DNA from: Paraburkholderia sp. IMGN_8
GTDB taxonomy: Bacteria > Pseudomonadota > Gammaproteobacteria > Burkholderiales > Burkholderiaceae
Assembly (NCBI RefSeq): GCF_038050405.1
Contig: NZ_CP150901.1
Location: 2,480,001-2,544,000, forward strand
DNA: 64,000 nucleotides
Reading direction: 5' to 3'
Positions 16,421 through 25,564 of the stretch are shown one piece after another (position 1 is the first letter of the stretch; each line of letters opens with the position of its first letter). The position numbers and the translations under genes are program-made. The notes under the pieces were generated by a model. That model saw only the letters and a list, made by a program, of their open reading frames with translations. It was not told the origin of the DNA and did not search any database.

Positions 16421-17281
16421 AGCCGCACGCCGTCGCGCGATGTCATCTCGAAGGCGTCGGGCGTCGAACTCAGAATGCCTGACGCCGGCTTGTTGGCCGC
16501 AGAGGCCGTGTACGGTCCCCATTAACTTTCTGAGTTCGATTAACTAAAATGAATTCATGGCCGTGTCCTGATCGGGAGGCGTCGTGAGTGAATTTGCTAG
16601 CGTTGCTATGAAGCTCCTGGGATCGGCGGTCCATGCCCAGTCCTCTGTATCTGTTGATGACCTCCTCGGCATCCTCTGTGGGCTGGCTGGTCTCGCCCTT
16701 CTGGTCGTGGTTCTGCTCATGCATGACGGAGTGGAAACTGCCCGGAAATGGAAATCGGGCTGGCACACTGACCGGCATCATTTACATGTTGGCTGGCCGG
16801 GTCATCGCAAGCATTGACGCGGCATTGTCGCGCTGACAACCCGCGCAGCACGCAGCGCGCCAATCGCATGCGTCAAACACGCTGTCGATGTGTGGCGGGC
16901 TGAACGGCCGGTTAACACCTGCCGCCGCCTGCCGCGCAAAAATGCGGCCGCCAGAATCTGATCTTCCCCACGTTGGCACGGCTCCTCGCGATGCGAAGCG
17001 AGCCGTCCGTCACGTCAACCCCAGGCGCGCCAGGGTTTTCCTCGATGCGGCCGGGTCAAACGCTGCTACCCGCGATTAATTAAAGCGGCATCGCCGGCTC
17101 ACCGAACCGTGACTACGCGATCTCGCGCGTGAGCGCTGCAATCGACCGTGCTAGGCTACGCGCAGATGTCGGCCGGCACGATGCATTCCGGCGTCAGGAA
17201 AAACATCGAAAGTTCACGTTGCCTGAATATCCGCGTCCGCTCCGTCGTTTAGGCTAAACGCAGGCGATATAAGGTGGATCG
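16421..17281. other. Long intergenic stretch with at most one small gene
   Basis: These 861 bases between the porin and the RND pump operon hold no protein of recognised family. One candidate small membrane protein is listed separately. The rest has shadow frames rich in Arg and Cys without conserved look. A short GGCTC/GAGCC inverted repeat lies around 16980-17006. The last 100 bases presumably carry the pump promoter, but I could not pick convincing boxes. Confidence 0.5.
16584..16817 (+). CDS. Possible small single-pass membrane protein
   Basis: This is a GTG-started frame of 77 residues with one strong hydrophobic helix (LLGILCGLAGLALLVVVLLM) followed by a basic, His-rich tail. GGGAGG lies only four bases before the GTG, closer than ideal. 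No homologue is recognised and no neighbour supports it. The helix and ribosome site are the only positive signs, so it could be a chance frame. Confidence 0.28.
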   Translation: MSEFASVAMKLLGSAVHAQSSVSVDDLLGILCGLAGLALLVVVLLMHDGVETARKWKSGWHTDRHHLHVGWPGHRKH

Positions 17282-18793
17282 ATGATCGACGTTAACCCGC
17301 GTTTTGTCCGGCGGCCTCAGTGCGCCACGCTATGCGCAGCGCTTTGCTGCTGTGCAGCACTGGCCGGCTGCAAGGTCGGCCCGGACTATCGCACGCCCCT
17401 TGCGCCCCCTACCGACACCTACACCACCACCCCATTGCCCGAGCAGACGGCCTCCGCACCGGGCGCCGCCGGCTTGCCGCAGCGCTTTGTGCCGGGCCAG
17501 GACATTCCCGCCGCCTGGTGGGCCCTCTTTCATTGCGAGCCGCTAGATACGCTGATCCGCGACGCTTTTGCCAATAGCCCGAACGTCGCCGCTGCACAGG
17601 CCGCATTGCGGCAGGCTCGCGAGAATTTCTCGGCGCAAGCCGGCACGCTGCTGCCCAGCGTGGATGCACAACTTGGCGCCACGCGCGAAAAATTGAACGG
17701 AATCGCGTTCGGCCGGCCCGGACTCACCGAGGAGTTCAACCTCTACAACGCATCGGTCAACGTGTCGTACAAGCTCGACGTATTCGGCGGAACGCGGCGC
17801 GAACTCGAAGCGCTGCACGCGCAAGTCGACTACCAGCGCTACCAGTTGCAGGCCGCCTATCTCGCGATGTCGGCCAACATTGTGACGGCCGCGGTCAAGG
17901 AAGCCTCGCTGCGCGCCCAGATCGAAGCCACGGAACGCATCGCCGCCGAGGAGGACGAACAACTGGGCGTGCTCAGCAAGCAGTTCGAGCTGGGCGGCGT
18001 GGGCCGCACGGCGGTGCTCGCGCAGCAGACGCTACTGGCGCAAACCCGCGCGACGCTGCCGCCCCTGCAGCAACAGCTCGACCAGGTGCGCCACCTGCTC
18101 GCCGTGCTGGCCGGCAAGCTGCCCAGCGACGTCACGCTGCCCGAATTCAGGCTCGACATGTTTTCGTTGCCGCAGACGCTGCCGGTGAGCCTGCCGTCGG
18201 CGCTGGTGAGGCAGCGGCCCGACATCCTTGCCGCCGACGCCGTGCTGCATCAGGCAAGCGCGCAAATCGGCGTGGCAACGGCCGCGATGTACCCGCAGAT
18301 CACGCTGTCCGCCAGCTACGGCGCCGAGGCGCTGACACCCGCGCAAGTGTTCAAGGCCGGCAGCACGATCTGGAGCCTGGGCGCGAACCTGTTGCAACCG
18401 CTCTTCCACGGCGGTCAACTCACCGCGCAGAAGCGCGCGGCCGAGGCGGCGTACGAGCAGGCCGACGCGCAATACCGCGAAACGGTACTGCTCGCGTTCC
18501 AGAACGTCGCGGACTCGCTGCGCGCACTCGATCACGATGCCACCGGCCTGAAAGCGCAAACCGACGCATGGCGCGCCGCCAGCGACTCGCTCGACCTCAC
18601 GCGCGGACAGTATCGGATCGGCGGCGTGAGCTACCTGTCGCTCCTCGACGCCCAACGTCAGTACCAGCAAACAGTGGTGAGCCTCGCGCAGGCGCAGGCG
18701 TCGCGCTACGCCGACACCGCGGCGCTGTTTCAGGCGCTCGGCGGCGGCTGGTGGAACGCCTCTGCCGCGCCCACCACTCCCGCAACGCAATGA
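17282..18793 (+). CDS. RND efflux outer-membrane lipoprotein (NodT/OprM family)
   Basis: The product is 503 residues. The signal peptide ends in a lipobox, AALAGC, with the acylated Cys followed by KVGPDYRTP, the standard NodT/OprM mature start. Two TolC-like repeats follow; conserved pieces are AWWALFHCEPLDTLIRDAF, RQRPDILAADAVLHQASAQIGVA and ANLLQPLFHGGQL. It forms the trimeric outer-membrane exit duct. It is first in a three-gene operon with the adaptor (93-base gap) and pump. Unlike most mex-type operons, the outer-membrane gene comes first. An AAGGTGG lies just before the ATG. Confidence 0.92.
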   Translation: MIDVNPRFVRRPQCATLCAALCCCAALAGCKVGPDYRTPLAPPTDTYTTTPLPEQTASAPGAAGLPQRFVPGQDIPAAWWALFHCEPLDTLIRDAFANSPNVAAAQAALRQARENFSAQAGTLLPSVDAQLGATREKLNGIAFGRPGLTEEFNLYNASVNVSYKLDVFGGTRRELEALHAQVDYQRYQLQAAYLAMSANIVTAAVKEASLRAQIEATERIAAEEDEQLGVLSKQFELGGVGRTAVLAQQTLLAQTRATLPPLQQQLDQVRHLLAVLAGKLPSDVTLPEFRLDMFSLPQTLPVSLPSALVRQRPDILAADAVLHQASAQIGVATAAMYPQITLSASYGAEALTPAQVFKAGSTIWSLGANLLQPLFHGGQLTAQKRAAEAAYEQADAQYRETVLLAFQNVADSLRALDHDATGLKAQTDAWRAASDSLDLTRGQYRIGGVSYLSLLDAQRQYQQTVVSLAQAQASRYADTAALFQALGGGWWNASAAPTTPATQ

Positions 18794-18885
18794 CCCAACC
18801 CGAGAGGACACTCGCGGTACCGTACTTTGCAGCACGCGCTTTGAAACACGCTCTGTCAGGAACATAAGGCTCGGCGTTTCGCCCG

Positions 18886-20058
18886 ATGCCGATGAAGGAC
18901 ATGACGATGACTGAAAAACCAAGGATGACCAGGCGGATGACGATCATGCTGATATGTGTCGGCCTGCTGCTGGCGGCGCTCGTCGGCTTCAACCAGTTCA
19001 GGACGTACATGTTCGCGAAGTCCATGGCGGGCAATACGGCGCCACCCGCCACCGTCTCGGCGGTGGTTGCCAGCTATCAGTCGTGGCAACCGCAGCTTGC
19101 CGCGGTAGGCAGCCTGCGCGCCGTGCGCGGCGTCGACGTGACCACCGAAGTCGCCGGCCTCGTACGCGAAGTCGCGTTCAGCTCGGGTCAGGAAGCGAAA
19201 GCGGGACAAGTCCTCATCAGGCTCAACGACGACGCCGACGTGGCGCTGCTTCATTCGTTACAGGCAGCGGCAGAACTCGCGCAGACCGTCTACCAGCGCG
19301 ATCAGGCGCAGTACGACATCAAGGCGATTGCCAAAGCCCAGCTCGACGCGGACGCCGCGGACCTGAAGGGCAAGAAGGCGCAAGTCGCAGGACAGACAGC
19401 GCTCGTCGACAAGAAGACCATCCGCGCGCCGTTTGCGGGGCGTCTCGGCATCACCACGGTCAATCCAGGGCAGTACATCAATCCCGGCGATGCGATCGTG
19501 ACGCTGCAAGCGATCGACCCGATCTACGCCGATTTCTACCTGCCGCAACAGCAACTCGGCCTGCTCGCGATCGGTCAGACCGTGGTGGTCGACACCAGCG
19601 CGTTCAACGGGCAAACGTTCACCGGCAAGATCCAGTCGCTCAACCCGAAAATCGACAGCGCGACGCGCAACGTGCAGATCGAAGCGAGCGTGGACAATCA
19701 CGAGCGCAAGCTGCTGCCCGGCATGTACGCGAACGTGAAGATCGACGCGGGCGTCGCGCAGCGCTATCTGACGTTGCCGCAAACGGCTATCACCTACAAC
19801 CCGTATGGCGCTACGGTGTTCATCGTCAAGCCGGGCACGCAACCGAACGCGCAAGGTAAGACGTTGCCCGTCGCACAGCAGGTGTTCATCACACCCGGCC
19901 CGACGCGCGGCGATCAGGTGGCGATCCTGAAGGGCGTCTCCGAAGGCACGCAGGTTGTCACGAGCGGGCAACTCAAGCTCAAGAACGGCGTGCCGCTCGT
20001 TATCGACAACCGCGTGCAGCCGGCCGACAACCCGAACCCGACGCCTCAGGAACAATAG
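18886..20058 (+). CDS. RND efflux periplasmic adaptor subunit
   Basis: The product is up to 390 residues. A membrane anchor near residues 17-36 (TIMLICVGLLLAALVGF) is followed by a barrel-sandwich lipoyl domain (GSLRAVRGVDVTTEVAGLV and DKKTIRAPFAGRLGI), a short alpha-hairpin and a beta-barrel (QAIDPIYADFYLPQQQL). The adaptor links inner-membrane pump and outer-membrane duct. Several in-frame ATGs compete (18886, 18892, 18901, 18907); the last has AAGGA at good spacing and may be the real start, so up to seven residues may be excess. It lies 12 bases before the pump gene. Confidence 0.9.
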   Translation: MPMKDMTMTEKPRMTRRMTIMLICVGLLLAALVGFNQFRTYMFAKSMAGNTAPPATVSAVVASYQSWQPQLAAVGSLRAVRGVDVTTEVAGLVREVAFSSGQEAKAGQVLIRLNDDADVALLHSLQAAAELAQTVYQRDQAQYDIKAIAKAQLDADAADLKGKKAQVAGQTALVDKKTIRAPFAGRLGITTVNPGQYINPGDAIVTLQAIDPIYADFYLPQQQLGLLAIGQTVVVDTSAFNGQTFTGKIQSLNPKIDSATRNVQIEASVDNHERKLLPGMYANVKIDAGVAQRYLTLPQTAITYNPYGATVFIVKPGTQPNAQGKTLPVAQQVFITPGPTRGDQVAILKGVSEGTQVVTSGQLKLKNGVPLVIDNRVQPADNPNPTPQEQ

Positions 20059-20070
20059 AGAGGCCGCCCG

Positions 20071-23000
20071 ATGAAATTCACCGATCTCTTCATCCAGCGG
20101 CCCGTACTCGCTTCCGTGGTCAGCCTGCTGATTCTCGTGCTCGGGCTGCGCTCGCTCGAAGCCCTGAAAGTACGCCAGTATCCGCAGACCGAAAACGCGG
20201 TCGTGACGATCAGTACCGCCTACTATGGCGCGAACGCCGATACCGTCGCCGGCTTTATCACGCAGCCGCTCGAAGCGGCGATCGCCCAGGCACAAGGCAT
20301 CGACTACCTGTCCTCGTCGAGCAGCACCGGCGTGTCGACCATAACCGCGACGCTGCGCCTGAACTATGACGCGAATCGCGCGCTGACCGAGATCAACACG
20401 CAGATCCAGTCGGTGCGCAACCAGTTACCGCCGCAAGCGCAGCAGCCGGTGTTGAAGGTACAGATCGGGCAAACCACCGACGCGATGTACATGGGTTTTT
20501 ACAGCGACGTGCTGCCGAGCAACAACGTCACCGATTACCTGCTGCGCGTGGTCAAGCCGAAGCTCGATTCGATCGAAGGCGTGCAGACGGCGGAAATTCT
20601 CGGCGGCCGGCAGTTCGCGTTGCGCGCGTGGCTCGATTCGACGCGCCTCGCCGCGCACGGCGTAACGGCGGCCGACGTCTATACGGCGCTCGGCAACAAC
20701 AACTACCTCGCGACGCTCGGCACCACCAAGGGACAAATGGTCAGCGTCGACCTGAACGCTGGCACCGACCTGCATACGGTCAACGACTTCAAGCAACTCG
20801 TCGTCAAGCAGAAGAACGGCGCGATCGTGCGCCTCGAAGACGTTGCGAACGTCGTGCTCGGCGCCGACAGCTACGACTTCAACGTCGCCTTCAGCGGCAA
20901 GCGTTCGGTATTCATCGGCATCAAGGTCGCGCCGGACGCGAATATCCTCGACGTGGCCAGGCGCGTGCGCGCTGTCTTTCCATCGCTGCAGAAGCAGTTC
21001 CCAATCGGCATGACGGGGGAGATCGTTTATGACGCCACCGATTTCGTCAACACGGCGATCACGGAAGTCATCAAGACGCTGGTCGAGGCGTTGCTGATCG
21101 TCACCGCGGTTATCTTTCTGTTCCTCGGCAGTTTCCGCGCGGTCATCGTGCCGGTGATCGCGATGCCGTTGTCGCTGATCGGCACGTTCTTCGTGATGCA
21201 ACTGCTCGGCTATTCGATCAATCTGCTGACGCTGCTCGCGCTCGTGCTCGCGATCGGGCTGGTCGTCGACGACGCGATCATCGTCGTCGAAAACGTCGAT
21301 CGTCATATGAAGGAGGAAGGCAAGCCGCCCTTTGATGCCGCGCTGATCGCCGCACGCGAACTCGGCGGACCGATCCTCGCGATGACCGTCGTGCTGGTCG
21401 CCGTGTATGTGCCGATCGGTTTTCAGGGCGGCCTGACGGGCGCCCTCTTCACCGAGTTCGCGTTCTCGCTCGCGGGTGCGGTGACGGTGTCCGGCGTGAT
21501 CGCGCTAAGTTTGTCGCCGATGATGTGCTCGCGCTTCTTCCGCGCGGACCAGGAGTCCGGGCGCTTCGCGCGCTTCGTCGATCGCCAGTTCGAACGCGTG
21601 CATCGCGGCTACGGCAGGCTATTGCACGCGACGCTCGACACCTGGCCGGTATTCACCGTGATGGGCGCACTGCTGCTCAGCGGTGCGGTCTACCTGTTCA
21701 TGACGTCGAAATCGGAACTCGCGCCGCAGGAAGATCAGGGCATCGTACTGTCGCAGATCCAGGGGCCGCCGAACGCGACGATCCAGCAGATGCAGATGTA
21801 TGCGGATCAGGTGTTCGATATCTCCAAACGGCTTCCCGAATATGCACAGATGTTCCAGCTCACCGGCGCGCCGACCCTCAACCAGGGGATCGGCGGCGTG
21901 CTGTTCAAGACGTGGGACAAGCGCAGCAAGGGCGCGACGCAGTTGCAGCAGGAACTGCAGCAGAAATGGAACGAGATCGCCGGTGCACGCGTCGCGGCGT
22001 TCCAGTTTCCGCCGCTGCCTGGCTCGCAAGGGCTGCCGGTGCAGTTCGTCATCAGCACGACCGAGCCTTTCGAGAATCTCAACGAGGTATCGCAGGCAGT
22101 CCTGCAAATAGCGCGAGCGAGCGGGATGTTCTTCTTCGTCGACAGCGATCTCAAGCTCGACAAGCCGGAAGCCACGCTTGTGGTCGACCGCGACAAGGTG
22201 GCCTCGCTCGGGCTCTCGCAGAGCGATGTCGGGCAAGCGCTCGGTTCGGCGCTCGGAGGGGGTTACGTCAATTACTTTTCGATTGCCGGACGATCGTACA
22301 AGGTGATTCCGCAAGTGTTGCAGACCGACCGGCTGAATCCTTCGCAGGTGCTCGATTACTACCTGCGCACGCCGGACGGCAGCGTCATTCCCGCTTCGAC
22401 GATTGCTCATATCGAGCACAACGTCGTGCCGGAGTCCATCAACCACTTCCAGCAGCTCAACTCCGCGACGATCTCGGGCGTGATCGTGCCGGGCGTGTCG
22501 CAAGGCGAGGTGCTCGATTTCCTGCGCAAGGCGGCCGCACAGGTTGCTCCCGCGGGATATGCGGCGGATTACTCGGGCCTGTCGCGGCAGTTCGTGCAGG
22601 AATCCGGCGGCTTCGTCATCACGCTGATGTTCGCGACGATCATCGTGTTTCTCGCGCTGGCCGCGCAATTCGAAAGTTTCCGCGACCCTGTCGTGATTCT
22701 GATTTCGGTGCCGATGGCGCTTTTCGGTGCGCTTATCTTCATCAACATCGGCTTGACGACGCTAAACATCTATACGCAGGTCGGGCTCGTCACGCTGATG
22801 GGGCTCGTCAGCAAGCACGGCATCCTGATCGTCCAGTTTGCCAACGAGTTGCAGCGCGCGGGCAGATCGAAGCGCGAAGCCCTGGAGGAAGCAGCGGGCG
22901 TGCGGCTACGCCCGATCCTGATGACGACGGCCGCGATGGTGCTCGGCGTGGTGCCGCTCGTGATCGCCTCGGGGGCGGGCGCCGCGGGCCGCAATGCGAT

Positions 23001-23124
23001 GGGGCTCGTCATCTTCACGGGGCTGTCGATCGGCACCCTTTTTACCTTGTTTGTGGTGCCCGCCATGTATATGTTCCTCGCCGCGGATCACCATCACGAA
23101 ACCAGGGCGCAGCACGCCGGTTAG
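20071..23124 (+). CDS. RND multidrug efflux pump, inner-membrane permease
   Basis: The product is 1017 residues with two six-helix bundles and large periplasmic loops after TM1 and TM7, as in HAE1-family pumps. It starts MKFTDLFIQRPVLASVVSL. The proton-relay helix TM4 has the expected Asp pair in LVVDDAIIVVENVDRHM, and the RND repeat GLVSKHGILIVQFANELQ lies in the second half. It uses the proton gradient to export amphiphilic drugs or solvents through the partner adaptor and duct. The ArsR-type regulator downstream may control the next gene rather than this operon. Substrates cannot be told from sequence. Confidence 0.93.
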   Translation: MKFTDLFIQRPVLASVVSLLILVLGLRSLEALKVRQYPQTENAVVTISTAYYGANADTVAGFITQPLEAAIAQAQGIDYLSSSSSTGVSTITATLRLNYDANRALTEINTQIQSVRNQLPPQAQQPVLKVQIGQTTDAMYMGFYSDVLPSNNVTDYLLRVVKPKLDSIEGVQTAEILGGRQFALRAWLDSTRLAAHGVTAADVYTALGNNNYLATLGTTKGQMVSVDLNAGTDLHTVNDFKQLVVKQKNGAIVRLEDVANVVLGADSYDFNVAFSGKRSVFIGIKVAPDANILDVARRVRAVFPSLQKQFPIGMTGEIVYDATDFVNTAITEVIKTLVEALLIVTAVIFLFLGSFRAVIVPVIAMPLSLIGTFFVMQLLGYSINLLTLLALVLAIGLVVDDAIIVVENVDRHMKEEGKPPFDAALIAARELGGPILAMTVVLVAVYVPIGFQGGLTGALFTEFAFSLAGAVTVSGVIALSLSPMMCSRFFRADQESGRFARFVDRQFERVHRGYGRLLHATLDTWPVFTVMGALLLSGAVYLFMTSKSELAPQEDQGIVLSQIQGPPNATIQQMQMYADQVFDISKRLPEYAQMFQLTGAPTLNQGIGGVLFKTWDKRSKGATQLQQELQQKWNEIAGARVAAFQFPPLPGSQGLPVQFVISTTEPFENLNEVSQAVLQIARASGMFFFVDSDLKLDKPEATLVVDRDKVASLGLSQSDVGQALGSALGGGYVNYFSIAGRSYKVIPQVLQTDRLNPSQVLDYYLRTPDGSVIPASTIAHIEHNVVPESINHFQQLNSATISGVIVPGVSQGEVLDFLRKAAAQVAPAGYAADYSGLSRQFVQESGGFVITLMFATIIVFLALAAQFESFRDPVVILISVPMALFGALIFINIGLTTLNIYTQVGLVTLMGLVSKHGILIVQFANELQRAGRSKREALEEAAGVRLRPILMTTAAMVLGVVPLVIASGAGAAGRNAMGLVIFTGLSIGTLFTLFVVPAMYMFLAADHHHETRAQHAG

Positions 23125-23195
23125 TGCGTCTGGCGACAGGCGGTGCGTCCGGACAAGCCAAGCCTATCGACCCCATAGAAAGTAGTGGCTTCAAG

Positions 23196-23217
23196 TATAT
23201 CGTCAAATTCCGATATA
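23196..23217. promoter_or_regulatory. ArsR-type operator (perfect inverted repeat)
   Basis: TATATCG and CGATATA form a perfect seven-base inverted repeat with an eight-base spacer, 80 bases before the ArsR gene. Size and AT-rich arms match sites bound by ArsR/SmtB dimers. It probably serves autoregulation of the regulator and the following alkene reductase gene. Confidence 0.6.
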
Positions 23218-23297
23218 TGATTCGTCTTGTAGCGATGCAGATGCGTGAGCCGACCGGCGCCACATCTGTTTGTTGTTCATGATTTGAAACCACCCAG

Positions 23298-23600
23298 ATG
23301 ACGCTCGACATCGACGCGATCCACAAAGCGCTTGCCAACCCCGTGCGCCGGGAGATTCTCGGCTGGCTGCGGGAGCCGTACGCGCATTTCGCCGACCAGG
23401 AACTGCCGCTCGATCAAGGCGTGTGCGCCGGCAAGATAGACGCGCGCTGCGGCCTGTCGCAGTCGACCGTGTCGGCGCACCTCGCCGCTTTACAGCGCGC
23501 GGGCCTCGTCACGTCGAAGCGAGTCGGCCAATGGGTGTTTTTCAAACGCAACGAGCCCGTCATTCAGGCGTTTCTCGAGCATATGAACGCCGAGCTCTGA
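23298..23600 (+). CDS. ArsR-family transcriptional regulator
   Basis: The product is 100 residues and is a single winged helix-turn-helix domain: IHKALANPVRREILGWL, then the recognition helix in GLSQSTVSAHLAALQRAGLV and the wing VGQWVFFKRNE. Cysteines at VCAGKIDARCG, just before the recognition helix, lie where ArsR-type regulators bind metalloids or sense electrophiles, although the classical ELCVCDL motif is absent. It stands 86 bases upstream of an Old Yellow Enzyme gene, a pairing common in proteobacteria where the regulator responds to reactive electrophiles. The perfect palindrome at 23196-23217 is its likely operator. Confidence 0.85.
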   Translation: MTLDIDAIHKALANPVRREILGWLREPYAHFADQELPLDQGVCAGKIDARCGLSQSTVSAHLAALQRAGLVTSKRVGQWVFFKRNEPVIQAFLEHMNAEL

Positions 23601-23685
23601 GCAGCCCATCCGCGTCGCCGCGCTTCTTTCATCACGTTGTTTTTTAAGGCCCGGGCCATGCGCCCGCCAGGAAAGGTGAACTCAT

Positions 23686-24747
23686 ATGCCGACTCTTTTT
23701 GACCCGCTCCAGATTGGCGACATCACGTTGTCGAACCGCATCATCATGGCGCCGCTCACGCGTCAACGCGCCGGCGAAGTCCGCGTACCGAACGAATTGA
23801 TGGCGAAGTACTACGCCGAGCGCGCAACGGCCGGGCTGATCATCAGCGAAGCCACCTCGGTGACGCCGCAAGGCGTGGGCTACGCCGAAACGCCCGGCAT
23901 CTGGTCGCAGGAACAGGTCGAAGGCTGGAAAATCGTCACGAACGCCGTGCACGCCGCCGGCGGGAAGATTTTCCTGCAACTGTGGCACGTCGGCCGTATT
24001 TCGGACCCGCTGTTCCTGAACGGCGAACTGCCGGTTGCGCCGAGCGCGATCCCCGCCCAGGGCCATGTGAGCCTCGTGCGTCCGGAGCGCACCTATGTGA
24101 CGCCGCGCGCACTGGAACTCGATGAAATCGCCGGCGTGGTCGACGCGTTCCACAAGGGCGCCGAGAACGCGAAACAAGCTGGTTTCGACGGCGTCGAAAT
24201 CCACGGCGCGAACGGTTACCTGCTCGACCAGTTCCTGCAGGACAGCACCAACAAGCGCACCGACGCCTACGGCGGCCCGATCGAAAACCGCGCCCGCCTG
24301 CTACTCGAAATCACCGACGCATGCATCGAAGTGTGGGGCGCCAACCGTGTCGGCGTGCACCTCGCACCGCGCCGCGACGTGCATACGATGGGCGACTCCG
24401 ATCCGGTCGGCACCTTCGGCTATGTGGCTCGCGAACTCGGCAAGCGCAAGATCGCGTTCATCGCCGCACGCGAAGCGCTCGGCGAAGACCGCCTCGGCCC
24501 GCAACTTAAGAAGGCGTTCGGCGGCCCGTACATCGCCAACGAAAGGTTCACCAAGGAAACCGCGCAGCAAGTGCTCGACGCGGGTGAAGCAGACGCGGTG
24601 GCGTGGGGTCAACTGTTCATCGCGAATCCGGATCTGGTGCGCCGTTTCGCAACGAATGCACCGTTGAACCAGCCGAATCCGGCAACGTACTATGCGCGCG
24701 GCGAAACCGGCTACGTCGATTATCCGGCGCTGGAAACGGTGGAGTAA
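23686..24747 (+). CDS. Alkene reductase, Old Yellow Enzyme family (NemA-like)
   Basis: The product is 353 residues, an FMN-binding TIM barrel starting MPTLFDPLQIGDITLSNRII, the usual OYE start. LQLWHVGRIS and the block EIHGANGYLLDQFLQDSTN, then YGGPIENRARLLLEI, are conserved flavin and substrate segments. The enzyme reduces activated C=C bonds in enones, maleimides and nitro compounds with NADPH. The adjacent ArsR regulator suggests induction by electrophiles. AGGAAAGG precedes the ATG. A convergent terminator follows at 24821. It is close to E. coli NemA in layout, but the native substrate is unknown. Confidence 0.9.
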   Translation: MPTLFDPLQIGDITLSNRIIMAPLTRQRAGEVRVPNELMAKYYAERATAGLIISEATSVTPQGVGYAETPGIWSQEQVEGWKIVTNAVHAAGGKIFLQLWHVGRISDPLFLNGELPVAPSAIPAQGHVSLVRPERTYVTPRALELDEIAGVVDAFHKGAENAKQAGFDGVEIHGANGYLLDQFLQDSTNKRTDAYGGPIENRARLLLEITDACIEVWGANRVGVHLAPRRDVHTMGDSDPVGTFGYVARELGKRKIAFIAAREALGEDRLGPQLKKAFGGPYIANERFTKETAQQVLDAGEADAVAWGQLFIANPDLVRRFATNAPLNQPNPATYYARGETGYVDYPALETVE

Positions 24748-24820
24748 CAGCGGCGGAGTCAGCGGAGGCATAGACCGCCGCATTAAAGCGGCTGGTTAGT
24801 GGAAGTACGCTGCAAAAACG

Positions 24821-24871
24821 CGCGGCGGGTATGACCGGCATGAAATCCGTTCACACCCGCCGCGTTTTTTT
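24821..24871. terminator. Bidirectional rho-independent terminator
   Basis: CGCGGCGGGT at 24821-24830 pairs with ACCCGCCGCG at 24855-24864. It is preceded by AAAAA and followed by a run of T. It lies between the convergent alkene reductase and GNAT genes and can serve both. Confidence 0.8.
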
Positions 24872-24910
24872 ATGCGCTACCCGATGCAAACTCCGCGCGC
24901 GCCGCCAGCT

Positions 24911-25438
24911 TCATGCAAGATCGCGCCGCATGAACACACGTTTCGATTCGTCGAGTCCGCGGGCGATATGCGCGTCGCGCCGCTCGATCAACGCCGCGTC
25001 CAGTTCGGCTTCTTCGATATCGCGAAAGCCGAGCCGCCGATAGTACGGCGCGTTCCACGGCACCTCGCGAAACGTCGACAACGTGAGTTGCGTCATCTCT
25101 CTTGCGCGCGCGAGTTGCGCGACCTGCTCGATCAGCGCCGCACCGATGCGCTGGCCAGCATACGCCGTAAGCACATCGAGTTCCTGGACGTAGAGTCGCG
25201 TAGCCTGCGGCTCGAACATCACGAACCCGACGCATGTCTCGCCGGCTGCCACGGCGACGACGATCTGCTGCGCGGCGATCTTGCGGTTGACGAGGTCCAC
25301 CTCCATCGGCAGCGCATCGGCGATACCGGCCATGCCGACGCTGACGAAGCGCTGGCCCGCCTCGAATTCGATCGTACGGACAGCGTGCGCATCGTGCGGC
25401 GCGGCAAATCGGAAGGTGACGCTGGAAGCCTGTTGCAT
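24911..25438 (-). CDS. GNAT-family N-acetyltransferase
   Basis: The product is 175 residues with a GNAT fold. The acetyl-CoA-binding strand and loop read YVQELDVLTAYAGQRIGAAL, where QxxGxA is the pyrophosphate-binding motif, and the conserved late segment is VPWNAPYYRRLGFRDIE. The acceptor is unknown. Start 25438 fits the family N-terminus (SVTFRFAAPHDAHAV), though no strong ribosome site precedes it. An upstream extension is open but would run into the promoter of the divergent DedA gene. Confidence 0.8.
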   Translation of the reverse strand: MQQASSVTFRFAAPHDAHAVRTIEFEAGQRFVSVGMAGIADALPMEVDLVNRKIAAQQIVVAVAAGETCVGFVMFEPQATRLYVQELDVLTAYAGQRIGAALIEQVAQLARAREMTQLTLSTFREVPWNAPYYRRLGFRDIEEAELDAALIERRDAHIARGLDESKRVFMRRDLA

Positions 25439-25564
25439 GGGCGTTTCGTGCGACTTTCCCTGAAGGACACGCCGCGATATTGACATCATCACGGTGAAAT
25501 AAACAAGTGCCCGCGCCGCCGCGGGACTACACTCCTGAACACCTGAATTCCCGTTCGACTCAAG

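Noticed and set aside
15236..16522. Long minus-strand open frame opposite the porin gene
   Set aside because: Its protein is rich in Arg, Val and His with no domain. The plus-strand frame is an unmistakable porin with signal peptide and terminal Phe, so this is a codon-bias shadow. The same holds for long frames opposite hpaE, mmsA, the monooxygenase and the RND pump.
24911..25438. GNAT protein as the missing YxeL acetyltransferase of the yxe-like cluster
   Set aside because: It lies over 13 kb away among unrelated genes and shows no specific resemblance that I could identify.
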